Shown here one piece after another: positions 11,638-22,129 of a DNA stretch of 51,687 bases (the stretch's first letter is position 1; every line of letters starts with the position of its first letter). Source of the DNA: Branchiostoma floridae. Lineage: Eukaryota > Chordata > Leptocardii > Amphioxiformes > Branchiostomatidae. A program made the translations under genes and the position numbers. Below the pieces are notes generated by a model, which saw only the letters and a program-made list of their open reading frames with translations, did not search any database and was not told where the DNA came from. Location: positions 21,120,024 through 21,171,710 of the forward strand of contig NC_049989.1 in the NCBI RefSeq assembly GCF_000003815.2, written 5' to 3'.

Positions 11638-12099
11638 CTGGAGAGAAACCAGGAATGAAGGAATAAATGAAAGACGGGTAGCTCGGGGAATGTAAGATGG
11701 GATTAATGACCAATATTGGTTAACTGAGGACAGAGGATGGGAACCACGTGATCCCATATCGCAACCACTAATGATGCCATCGTTCAAGGTGTGTAACGTC
11801 ATTTACTTTACATATCCCAAGTGGCGAAGTCTTGAAATCGAGTCCTTGGAATAAACCAGGAAATGAGCAATATTTGAGAATTTGCGATGATCACAAGCAC
11901 CACTAAAAACATTTAATCTGCTTAGATAAGTAATGAAGGGAGGCCGAAATCCCTTATCTTGGGAACACATAGAAGGAATCCTTAGAACATTTTCAGAATT
12001 ATTTTGTGCAAACACCACGATCGTGACGTATTGCCAAAGTAGAATCGTCTAGGAAATTCATAGATGGGATATTTTTACATTTAATCAACGCGAATCCTG
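11638..12099. other. Intergenic flank shared with 35139-35740
   Basis: Collinear, diverged match to the sequence upstream of the locus B peroxidase tail (for example caccacgatcgtga near 12015 and 35565). It includes a decayed trace of the partial exon duplication seen intact at 47468-47566. No coding signal. Confidence 0.6.
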
Positions 12100-12456
12100 C
12101 ACTAAGCCATTGGTTCCGCCCTTGAGGCGCCGCCAAAAAAACATGCTCACAGGTGGTTGTTTCTACGGAACGGTGCATTTTCTCAACATCGAGGGGTTTA
12201 CTGTATTTGTTATTTAATGTATAGCTAGCAGCGAAGTTTAGTATTTTTTACAAACAACAGTAGATACTACAATAGACTAGAAAACTATGTAGAAATCATT
12301 CATTTGGTAAAAGTTTTCTATTTTTTAATTTTAACGTACACCTAGTACCCCACCCCCATTGTCGAATAAACTGTCCAAGATGTCCGCGGCAGGCGGAAGT
12401 AAAAAGTTTTGACTCCAAGAGTCTTCTGAAGTTTTCTGGGGACAACTATGAAGAAA
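12100..12456 (+). promoter_or_regulatory. NLR promoter / first-exon copy 1 (degenerate)
   Basis: Homologous to 35745-36090 and 50110-50478. It has the GGCGCCGCCAAAAA block, the tccaagatg element and a short exon ending ATGAAGAAA with a gtaagc donor at 12457. The AAGATGGCGGC motif is broken here (AAGATGTCCGCGGC), whereas the ETS-like GGCGGAAGT is kept. Directly after the donor the sequence becomes 3'-flank DNA, so it is probably not the promoter of a working gene. Confidence 0.6.
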
Positions 12457-12467
12457 GTAAGCACATA

Positions 12468-13300
12468 TTCATTTATTATTTTACTCTTACTCAATGTTTA
12501 TAACAGGCACCAGGCCAAGAAAAACATAATCTTAACAAGTAAACAAACAAATTTGGCCAGACTGTAGAAACTGTATCAGGTAAATAGGTAAAAGGTATAA
12601 CGTTATTTCCCCTAAAAATACAAAGTGCATTATATATACAATAACAGTCTGTGGTATATCCAAAACTGGACATACGAGAAAAGGGAAATGTGCTGATTCA
12701 AACCTTCATACTTCTACAATCTATACTATTTTTTATGGCTTTAAATCCTTAGTATTTGTACAAGTAAAATTGATACCTAATAAGGCCTATCTTAAGTAGT
12801 GTTTGATGTCTATGACATTCTGTATTGGTCAGATATCATAACCACTCTTCAGTGTAACACACAAGCTTCACGGGCACATGGCTGCAGCTGGCTGTGTTAC
12901 TGTGATTCTCTATAACCTGAAAATAACAAAGCATTTTTTTCTTTATTGAAATGCCAAAAACATCATCCATGTCAGGCTACAAGACGCCACTGCTTACATA
13001 CAAAAAGGATACTGGTAGTAAAATACACATGAATCAACATTAGTGTTAGCTAATTAATCAGCTCATTATCTGAAGGAAAAATGTGCAAATGAGCAAGCAA
13101 CAATGTGTCTATATTGGGCTTGAGCCTCCACCAGGCCTGTCTAAGTGGTCATAAATAGTACCAAAAAAGGTGTGTAATTTGCCAGGGGAGTGAGCCTGCG
13201 GGAACTGCACAGATAAATGATACCTATGGAGGCAAATTATTCTTACTATTTGACTAAATATGACTACATTTTCTATCTAGGTCACTTAGTGTGATGGAGA
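12468..13300 (+). repeat. Extra copy of the NLR 3'-flank block
   Basis: Collinear with 9960-10420, 33114-34200 and 45645-46090 (shared landmarks: aggcaccaggccaag, cagactgtagaaactg, tatatccaaaactgga). It lies immediately 3' of a promoter copy, with no receptor body between them, which suggests a unit collapsed by unequal exchange or deletion. Confidence 0.75.
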
Positions 13301-14191
13301 CTTGCAGTTTGTTACTTCTATCTTTACAGTTTACATGTAATATCTACAAGATAATTGCAAGTGACTTAGCTTATCTGCACGACGAAAAGTCACCAATGCC
13401 GGATAACTGCACAAAATGTGTCAAATATCATCAACAAATTGACTTAAAAGGCAAGTTAAAATCGGCGTACGCGGTACAAATAAGCTGATATCTGTCGGTA
13501 AAAGGCGCGATACCGACAATATACATGAAATTGTTATTATATTGGGAGCAAATGAAAGCGATATTGTGGTACTGGTCGTCACCATGAAGAGAGGCGCGCA
13601 GACAACTTGTGACATAATGGATAAAACTTTATCCATTGTCTAATCACTGTAATTACAAATAAAGGTCTTGGTGATTTTTTTTTCTTTAAGGAGAAAATAT
13701 TTGCTGTGGTTTTAATTATTGGCAGCCAATCGGAAACCACACAGCGACTCGGGTCCTACTAACGGATAAAGCAGTCGCTTTGTGTGCGGTGCTTTCGCGA
13801 TCATCAACTGTCGGTATCACTCATCTGACTGTATCTACCCTCTGGATACGTATAAGTACAGTGTACTTTACTACCATATTGTTGGCAGTCAAACCTGTCC
13901 TAGCATTACACAGGGCACTGGTCTGGGCTGACCCGTAATCATTGATGTGTCACAGTGCACAATACGCTGTAACGTAGTACAGTATACGGTCAAACTGGGA
14001 AACTTCGCATTACTATACACACGCCGGATAATTGCACGAAATACGCTGGCGAGTTGGACGCTTCATTTAACGGCCTCTGCTGTATCTACATTGAATATTG
14101 TTGATTTGATTAACGGTACCGGTGCACACTCCAGTTCGTCCGCGACCGGGGACCGTGGTAGTGCGCGACAAAAAAGTGACGAAAGGCTTCC
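13301..14191. other. Spacer without recognised gene
   Basis: No convincing exon. Short ORFs (for example 13947-14246) have no recognised domain and no splice context. Confidence 0.5.
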
Positions 14192-14559
14192 AAGTAGTGG
14201 TGCGTACCTAAAGCCCGGACTTGGAATTGGACCTAAAAATGTTTAGGTCCAAGTCCAAAAAAAAAACCTAAATGTCCGGACTCAAGTCCGGACTTGCAAA
14301 AAGCTATCTATCACTTATATTCCCTTTTCTTGCTCTAGACCCTCTAAAACCAAAAGACAAATTTGCACTGGAAAAGGACAAAAAACATTTCGTGTCTACA
14401 CTGGCTGTATATAATTTGCATGTTTTTTTTTTTCGCCTAGCAGTTCCGTAAAAGTTTGCGTGCGCCATCCCCCCTCCCCAAAAAAAAAGAAAACTTTCCA
14501 GTGCACATAATATGCAATGATGGGAACCTGAATATGAGTTTAGGTACGCACCACTACTT
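14192..14559. mobile_element. MITE-like element with 21-bp terminal inverted repeats
   Basis: The left end 14192-14212 is the exact reverse complement of 14539-14559 (aagtagtggtgcgtacctaaa at the left end). Inside, near 14212-14305, are nested palindromes of a gtccggacttg motif. There is no ORF for a transposase, so it would be non-autonomous. The target-site duplication is not clear. Confidence 0.7.
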
Positions 14560-14801
14560 CCGAGGGTCTATGTTTGAGTTGACATTTCTCATTATTTACT
14601 GCGAAATGATATTAAACGCTAACATGGCTGGAAAACGTAGGAAATTGTGTATTTTGGGTGCACTGTGTTTTGGCCCGACTCTCATTTCCGGATATTCTTG
14701 TGCCTTCAAAGTAAACAGGCCCGTGACCTAGATTGACCTCTGAAGCGCTGTGTTAAGCCTAGTTGTAATGCCGCGCCCCGAAGGGATTAAAAAAACTGGA
14801 G

Positions 14802-15544
14802 NNNNNNNNNNNNNNNNNNNNNNNNNNNNNNNNNNNNNNNNNNNNNNNNNNNNNNNNNNNNNNNNNNNNNNNNNNNNNNNNNNNNNNNNNNNNNNNNNNN
14901 NNNNNNNNNNNNNNNNNNNNNNNNNNNNNNNNNNNNNNNNNNNNNNNNNNNNNNNNNNNNNNNNNNNNNNNNNNNNNNNNNNNNNNNNNNNNNNNNNNNN
15001 NNNNNNNNNNNNNNNNNNNNNNNNNNNNNNNNNNNNNNNNNNNNNNNNNNNNNNNNNNNNNNNNNNNNNNNNNNNNNNNNNNNNNNNNNNNNNNNNNNNN
15101 NNNNNNNNNNNNNNNNNNNNNNNNNNNNNNNNNNNNNNNNNNNNNNNNNNNNNNNNNNNNNNNNNNNNNNNNNNNNNNNNNNNNNNNNNNNNNNNNNNNN
15201 NNNNNNNNNNNNNNNNNNNNNNNNNNNNNNNNNNNNNNNNNNNNNNNNNNNNNNNNNNNNNNNNNNNNNNNNNNNNNNNNNNNNNNNNNNNNNNNNNNNN
15301 NNNNNNNNNNNNNNNNNNNNNNNNNNNNNNNNNNNNNNNNNNNNNNNNNNNNNNNNNNNNNNNNNNNNNNNNNNNNNNNNNNNNNNNNNNNNNNNNNNNN
15401 NNNNNNNNNNNNNNNNNNNNNNNNNNNNNNNNNNNNNNNNNNNNNNNNNNNNNNNNNNNNNNNNNNNNNNNNNNNNNNNNNNNNNNNNNNNNNNNNNNNN
15501 NNNNNNNNNNNNNNNNNNNNNNNNNNNNNNNNNNNNNNNNNNNN
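14802..15544. other. Assembly gap
   Basis: Run of 743 N. Exons or the true 5' end of NLR-B could be hidden here. Confidence 0.99.
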
Positions 15545-15727
15545 ATTAGATAAGTGAAGGGATCGAAACTCAGTTAGTATGAAGGAATATCCTCTCACCC
15601 TATATACAGTTATTTGCTTCAGGGATAATTCCCTGGTAGAGCTGGTCGCTATACTTTAGGGTGTGCCACCTCAAATTGAAACCACCAATAAACTGGTGTG
15701 TGCCCCCTTAAACATGGTTTTACAATG

Positions 15728-16510
15728 TTCATTGTGTTTTTATTTGATGATGTATCAAGCCAATTAATACGTCAAATGCCCAATAGCACATGGGTTTACT
15801 GACAAACACCCGTTCTTGTGTCGCGTACCACAGCCATGTCAGCTTTCCCAGGGGTTATGGACATGGTAAAACATTTTGACATGCATGGGGGAGGGTCATA
15901 CAATTTTTTTCCATAGGACAAGCCACCCCCGTGCTAAATATCGTACAGTCTCTTAAGTTAATTAATGCTAGCCTAGTTGTAAATAACCCTTTGTTGTCAC
16001 GATAAGAACCGGTGGCAAAACACTTAATATGTGCTATGTGTTTGCACATAACAAGTTACGTTAAACAGACACGTCAAGGGATTTTGCACTTGCAAGAAAT
16101 TGAAGTAGGAACATGTCCTTTACCAACAGCATGGCAGAGGTGACAAAAGGTGTACCTTAAGGTAATTCATAACTTAAAACATTTGTGAAACTGTATTAAC
16201 TGTCGTAAGTACTCATAACTCAGTTCAAGGATAGAAATTCTCTTGAGCAAATATGGGGGGAGGGGGGTAGGTTACTTAGGTGTGGTACACTGAGGCGTGT
16301 ACTAGTACCAGTCAGTCTGTACCGTCCTGTGTCAGGACATTACGTGATTCTACGGATGACCACAAATGGTGAGTGTGTTGGGGCGGGGGTCGTGGGTTAA
16401 GGTGTGGTAGACTGAGGCCTTCAGGGGTATTTAGCCGGAATTTGGCACAAGTGTGGAGTACCTTTAAAAGTATTTTGTTTATGTTTTGGGGGCCATTTTC
16501 CGATCTTTTG
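15728..16510. repeat. Long direct repeat, copy 1 (partner 17272-18055)
   Basis: About 780 bp, nearly identical to 17272-18055 at a constant offset of 1544. The only difference I found is a small one near 15803/17347. It ends in a single copy of the 130-bp unit and then continues to ctgggaactatgtcatatg. It is probably an allele of the second copy rather than a true duplication. Confidence 0.9.
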
Positions 16511-17050
16511 GGGTGTGGGCCTTATTTTTCTGGGAACTATGTCATATGAATGATGAAATTATTGGGGGCGAATTTGGCACAAGTGTGGAGTACCTTTAAA
16601 AGTATTTTATTTATTATATTTTTTCATATTCAATTTTGAACAGTCCATTTTGCATAAGGAACAGGGTGGCGTGAAATGTGCTGAATTTGCTCAGGCCTAG
16701 GGACAGAAACGGTGTGTTTCCTGTTTCCCGACCGACCCTAGAAAAACCTAGCGACCCCTAAGCTTTTTTGGGCTGTCAACCACTTACGTCAGTCCCGTCA
16801 ACGGGACATAATTTGTTTTCGACCTGACAGTGAGGTTTATCTGCACTGTGGAGGTTTCATGTGTTGTTTGCTGGCTTGCGTGGGAATGCATTTAATCAAC
16901 ATTCTTTGACAGGCGGAACATCCTAGGTTCACAAAGTGACATGTGCAATCTAACACCTGCGCGTAGTGTATCTGTTCCTTGGTCATTGTTGCTCAGAAAG
17001 AGGCTCAAAGCACCGTAAGTACCTCTAGGCACCTGTTTTCTTCTGGTCTG
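16511..17050. other. Repeat-derived spacer before a gap
   Basis: Includes a further partial 130-bp unit (16565-16615) and no coding signal. Confidence 0.45.
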
Positions 17051-17271
17051 NNNNNNNNNNNNNNNNNNNNNNNNNNNNNNNNNNNNNNNNNNNNNNNNNN
17101 NNNNNNNNNNNNNNNNNNNNNNNNNNNNNNNNNNNNNNNNNNNNNNNNNNNNNNNNNNNNNNNNNNNNNNNNNNNNNNNNNNNNNNNNNNNNNNNNNNNN
17201 NNNNNNNNNNNNNNNNNNNNNNNNNNNNNNNNNNNNNNNNNNNNNNNNNNNNNNNNNNNNNNNNNNNNNNN
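17051..17271. other. Assembly gap
   Basis: Run of 221 N. The base after the gap is the exact start of the second copy of the long direct repeat. Confidence 0.99.
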
Positions 17272-18055
17272 TTCATTGTGTTTTTATTTGATGATGTATC
17301 AAGCCAATTAATACGTCAAATGCCCAATAGCACATGGGTTTACTGACAACACCCCGTTCTTGTGTCGCGTACCACAGCCATGTCAGCTTTCCCAGGGGTT
17401 ATGGACATGGTAAAACATTTTGACATGCATGGGGGAGGGTCATACAATTTTTTTCCATAGGACAAGCCACCCCCGTGCTAAATATCGTACAGTCTCTTAA
17501 GTTAATTAATGCTAGCCTAGTTGTAAATAACCCTTTGTTGTCACGATAAGAACCGGTGGCAAAACACTTAATATGTGCTATGTGTTTGCACATAACAAGT
17601 TACGTTAAACAGACACGTCAAGGGATTTTGCACTTGCAAGAAATTGAAGTAGGAACATGTCCTTTACCAACAGCATGGCAGAGGTGACAAAAGGTGTACC
17701 TTAAGGTAATTCATAACTTAAAACATTTGTGAAACTGTATTAACTGTCGTAAGTACTCATAACTCAGTTCAAGGATAGAAATTCTCTTGAGCAAATATGG
17801 GGGGAGGGGGGTAGGTTACTTAGGTGTGGTACACTGAGGCGTGTACTAGTACCAGTCAGTCTGTACCGTCCTGTGTCAGGACATTACGTGATTCTACGGA
17901 TGACCACAAATGGTGAGTGTGTTGGGGCGGGGGTCGTGGGTTAAGGTGTGGTAGACTGAGGCCTTCAGGGGTATTTAGCCGGAATTTGGCACAAGTGTGG
18001 AGTACCTTTAAAAGTATTTTGTTTATGTTTTGGGGGCCATTTTCCGATCTTTTGG
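17272..18055. repeat. Long direct repeat, copy 2
   Basis: Matches 15728-16510. It begins flush with the gap and leads into six units of the 130-bp VNTR instead of one. Confidence 0.9.
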
Positions 18056-18715
18056 GGTGTGGGTAGGGGGGTTAAGGTGTGGTAGACTGAGGCCTTCAGG
18101 GGTATTTAGCCGGAATTTGGCACAAGTGTGGAGTACCTTTAAAAGTATTTTATTTATGTTTTGGGGGCCATTTTCCGATCTTTTGGGGTGGGGGTAGGGG
18201 GGTTAAGGTGTGGTAGACTGAGGCCTTCAGGGGTATTTAGCCGGAATTTGGCACAAGTGTGGAGTACCTTTAAAAGTATTTTGTTTATGTTTTGGGGGCC
18301 ATTTTCCGATCTTTTGGGGTGGGGGTAGGGGGGTTAAGGTGTGGTAGACTGAGGCCTTCATTGGTATTTAGCCGGAATTTGGCACAAGTGTGGAGTACCT
18401 TTAAAAGTATTTATTTATGTTTTGGGGGCCATTTTCCGATCTTTTGGGGTGGGGGTAGGGGGGTTAAGGTGTGGTAGACTGAGGCCTTCAGGGGTATTTA
18501 GCCGGAATTTGGCACAAGTGTGGAGTACATTTAAAAGTATTTATTTATGTTTTGGGGGCCATTTTCCGATCTTTTGGGGTGGGGGTAGGGGGGTTAAGGT
18601 GTGGTAGACTGAGGCCTTCAGGGGTATTTAGCCGGAATTTGGCACAAGTGTGGAGTACCTTTAAAAGTATTTATTTATGTTTTGGGGGCCATTTTCCGAT
18701 CATTTTCTATTTTTT
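17940..18715. repeat. 130-bp minisatellite, about 6 units
   Basis: Units of 130 bp with landmarks ttaaggtgtggtagactgagg, gccggaatttggcaca, taaaagtatttt and ttttccgatcttttggggtg. The identical ORFs that recur every 130 bp are by-products. No splice signal is evident. Confidence 0.92.
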
Positions 18716-18756
18716 GCCTTATTTTTCTGGGAACTATGTCATATGAATGATGTGAT

Positions 18757-18856
18757 NNNNNNNNNNNNNNNNNNNNNNNNNNNNNNNNNNNNNNNNNNNN
18801 NNNNNNNNNNNNNNNNNNNNNNNNNNNNNNNNNNNNNNNNNNNNNNNNNNNNNNNN
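18757..18856. other. Assembly gap
   Basis: 100 N, the conventional length for a gap of unknown size. Confidence 0.99.
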
Positions 18857-19370
18857 GCACTTTCTCATGCACACTTCTACTCAATGCTACCTCGTCTGTC
18901 TAGTGAATGTACTCAATGGTGTGAAATTGTGAGTAATATCTTGAAACTCTGCTTGATTTTTTGACACCTGTTTGACAACTTTAAAGTTGTTATTGTTCTT
19001 CCAAAGCCGTGAAATTTGCATACTGACACATTGTTTGATCACCTGTTGGTGTCTTTCACATATTATAAGATTTCTGCCACTACTTTAAAAGAAATTACTT
19101 TATCAGAAATTACTTTATCAGAAAACATACTCACATGAAATTTACCATGAAAGTGATGCTATATACTATAGTGTACCTTGAGTAAAGTTGCAGAAGTGAC
19201 TCAAGTGTGGTAGTCTTCGGTGAAGTTAACATTGTAGAAGTGACAGAAGTAGGCTTGAGTGTAGTTGGTAATGAGTTAGTAGGTTTGCATTAATACCGAA
19301 TAAAATCATTGTTTATCAAAAAACTTATTGCTGTTTCATACATCTTAGCATCGTTTGAGTTTGGATCGGA

Positions 19371-19545
19371 GTTTCTCCTAGGAGACATCCCGATCGCAAT
19401 CTATACTAGGAGAATCGCCGATTCTACTAGTACAGATTGCGATCGAGATCTGTTTCTTATATCTATCGTAGTTTCTCCTAGGAGAAACTCCGATCGCGAT
19501 CTCTCCTAGGAGGATCGGCGATTGTCCTGGATCGAGATCTCCACT
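19371..19545. repeat. Cluster of short palindromes
   Basis: Contains a perfect 18-bp palindrome, GTTTCTCCTAGGAGAAAC, at 19471-19488, plus repeated CGATCGCGATCT and CTCCTAGGAG motifs in both orientations. It is foldback-like, perhaps a small MITE; no TIR pair was delimited. Confidence 0.6.
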
Positions 19546-19769
19546 GTGACACATATATGACTTCAACATTTATGAAACTGTGTACCTGCCTTACTGTTAG
19601 GAATGCCATTGTTCAAGCTAATTAAGGACTTAAGAAGAAATATCAAACCAGAGATGTGTGTGGAGGTGTGGGTGGGGGCTTAAGGGCTAAAGTAGACAGA
19701 TCTTGGGGTAAACTGGGGGATTTTGGCGACGCCTCAGGGGCTAGCCTAACAGCACAGACTGTTTCCGTT

Positions 19770-20160
19770 TGGCAAGAATTCCCAAAATTCGATAGGTATT
19801 TGTTGAATTTTTCCACGTGTGCCCTTTGGAGGGGAATAACTAAAAAGGGGGTTGACGGATAATCATGATATTCAGGATATAGATAGCTTCGGAGATGCCT
19901 TACGTAATAAAATACTAATCATGCGAATCGGGGTAATTTGCAAAACTAATGAGGACAGTTTATAAATCCACAGAATTTTATAATAGGATATGGCATATGT
20001 AACGGAAGAAAAAGAGCAGAGCCTACCTGTGTAGTATATGTCTGATTGGCGAAAATTCCCGGAATTCCACAGCAATTGCGAAGTTGCATAATCCCTTTGG
20101 AGGGAAATAACTTTGGAATGGGTTGACGGATCGGCGTGATTTTTGATATGTAGATCACTA
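19770..20160. repeat. Pair of diverged direct repeats
   Basis: The segments 19770-19880 and 20047-20157 share the order of aattcccaaaattc-like, ccctttggagggaaataac and ggttgacggat motifs. They are old copies of an unidentified element. Confidence 0.5.
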
Positions 20161-20284
20161 CTCGGACTTAGAAAAGGTGTTTACAACTCATTCGAGATTT
20201 CGATAAATTGACGCATCTTCATAATAAAGTTTAATATTTTTACTGCTTTTAATGATTTCTAATGTACCATTTTTGTACAGCCTG

Positions 20285-21297
20285 AGAGGTGAGGCCGCCG
20301 CCATGACTCAGAGAGGTGAGGCCGCCACCATGACTCAGAGAAGTGAGGCCGCCACCATGAACCGGAGAGGTGAGGCCGCCGCCATGTCCCGGAGAGGTGA
20401 GGCCGCCACCATGTCTCAGAGAGGTGAGGCCGCCACCATGAACCGGAGAAGTGAGGCTGCCACCATGACTCAGAGAGGTGAGGCCGCCGCCATGACTCAG
20501 AGAGGTGAGGCCACTGCCAAAAAGAAGAGAGGTGAGGCCGCCACCATGAACCGGAGAGGTGAGGCCGCCACCATGAACCGGAGAGGTGAGGCTGCCACCA
20601 TGAACCGGAGAGGTGAGGCTGCCACCATGACTCAGAGAGGTGAGGCCGCCGCCATGACTCAGAGAAGTGAGGCCGCCACCACGAACCGGAGAGGTGAGGC
20701 TGCCACCATGAACCGGAGAGGTGAGGCCGCTGCCATGACTCAGAGAGGTGAGGCCGCCGCCATGACTCAGAGAAGTGAGGCTGCCACCATGAACCGGAGA
20801 GGTGAGGCCGCTGCCATGAACCAGAGAGGTGAGGCCGCCGCCATGATCCAGAGAGGTGAGGCTGCCACCATGAACCGGAGAGGTGAGGCCGCTGCCAAAA
20901 ACCAGAGAGGTGAGGCCGCCACCATGAACCGGAGAGGTGAGGCCGCTGCCATAAACCAGAGAGGTGAGGCTGCCACCATGAACCGGAGAGGTGAGGCCGC
21001 TGCCAAAAACCAGAGAGGTGAGGCCGCCGCCATGACTCAGAGAGGTGAGGCTGCCACCTTGAACCAGAGAGGTGAGGCTGCTGCCATGAACCAGAGAGGT
21101 GAGGCTGCTGCCATGAACCAGAGAGGTGAGGCTGCTGCCAAAAATCAGAGAGGTGAGGCTGCCACCATGAACCAGAGAAGTGAGGCCGTCACCATGAACC
21201 GGAGAGGTGAGGCCGCCACCATGAACCAGAGAAGTGAGGCCACCACCAGAGGTGAGGCGGCCGCCATGAACCGGAGAGGTGAGGCCCTCGCCATGAC
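20285..21297 (+). repeat. 27-bp minisatellite carrying Kozak-ATG and splice donor, about 37 units
   Basis: The unit is about 27 bp: GCCGCCACCATGA, AACCGGAGAG, then GTGAGG. In most units a near-ideal Kozak ATG is followed 13 nt later by AG|GTGAGG, a phase-1 donor, which fits the phase-1 exon at 21968. A pyrimidine-rich acceptor (tttttgtacag) sits just before the array at 20270-20280. Some units have lost the ATG (AAAAACCAG or ACGAACC variants). Because 27 is divisible by three, ORFs run through both strands. It may be an expanded exon-intron boundary of the NLR-B start exon; its use is unproven. Confidence 0.85.
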
Positions 21298-21332
21298 TTG
21301 ATGGCACTTAACACAACTGCAGAGGGTGTCCG

Positions 21333-21432
21333 NNNNNNNNNNNNNNNNNNNNNNNNNNNNNNNNNNNNNNNNNNNNNNNNNNNNNNNNNNNNNNNNNNNN
21401 NNNNNNNNNNNNNNNNNNNNNNNNNNNNNNNN
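21333..21432. other. Assembly gap
   Basis: 100 N directly 3' of the 27-bp array; array length and flank are therefore uncertain. Confidence 0.99.
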
Positions 21433-21718
21433 CCATGTTTGAGGGTGTGATGACCCACGCTCCCACACCATGTCGCTGTGAGCGCAAGTCGTCGCTAGGG
21501 AGGTCCGGAGAAAAGTTTGAAATATTGACCCTCTGAAACGTCAAATCCTGCATTTATGGGGCACATCCTGCTTGTAAATTAAGCTAACTTCGATAGTAAA
21601 ATTTCTATTAGTTTAAAAGGTTTTTGAGACCTACGCTCCCGCAACATATTTTCACCATGTCCTTTTTTATTGAAAGTTCCTCATTGAAAAATACACAAGG
21701 TCGCCCCCCATCATATTT

Positions 21719-21772
21719 TTCGGGGGGGGGGGGGTGCCGACACTGAAGAAGAAGAAGAAGAAGAGTGTAAAG
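21719..21772. repeat. Low-complexity tract: poly-G followed by GAA repeats
   Basis: A G-run at about 21722-21733 and (GAA)n at about 21747-21763. No other feature between 21433 and 21967. Confidence 0.8.
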
Positions 21773-21967
21773 ATGCAAGTGAATCTCTGTCAGTCTGTGC
21801 TCTTTCCCCACTCACTAAAAAGACATGAGTAATTAGGAATCTGAAATAGCCGGGAGAATGGAATCATATACATGTAATATTATATATAATCGGTTTTACT
21901 TCATTGAAGCCAAAATGCATCCTCTTGCATCTTTACTGAATCTCCTCTCTCTGTGATTCCTCTGTAG

Positions 21968-22129
21968 GTACCACATCAGAACGAGGTGCAGTGAAGCCAG
22001 GGTTCATGCGGGGCTCACAAACACTTCCAATGGAGAGGAAGAGCAGGTTCCCTACATCCGGACGCATCTTCAAACCGTTGACATTGCAGTCAAAGAAGAA
22101 GAACAAAAAGTTCAAGCAACCATCAATCG
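21968..22129 (+). CDS. Tentative NLR-B 5' exon (basic segment)
   Basis: After a ctctgtag acceptor the phase-1 frame reads TTSERGAVKPGFMRG, then LQSKKKNKKFKQPSI, and stops at a GTAAGT donor, again phase 1, so it joins the Death exon in frame. It is rich in Lys and could act as a nuclear-localisation-like or linker segment. No counterpart was seen in NLR-C, whose start exon differs. It could belong to another transcript. Confidence 0.5.

Noticed and set aside
11436-11666. Plus-strand ORFs antisense to the peroxidase exon (also at 34937 and 47229)
   Set aside because: Shadows of the real minus-strand exon; the coding-strand frame matches the peroxidase family and has correct splice phases.
14750-15598. 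Long ORFs made of unknown residues
   Set aside because: Translation of an N gap.
15855-16049. Identical 64-residue ORFs at 15855-16049 and 17399-17593
   Set aside because: They lie in the duplicated, probably allelic segment; no domain, and the identity reflects the DNA repeat rather than protein conservation.
18292-18746. Repeated 61-residue ORFs every 130 bp
   Set aside because: By-product of the VNTR unit; the period is not divisible by three and each ORF ends within the next unit.
20249-21307. Two overlapping ORFs of about 350 residues on opposite strands (RGEAATMNR and GGGLTSPVH repeats)
   Set aside because: Product of the 27-bp period. Both strands open at once is a repeat effect, not evidence of protein.
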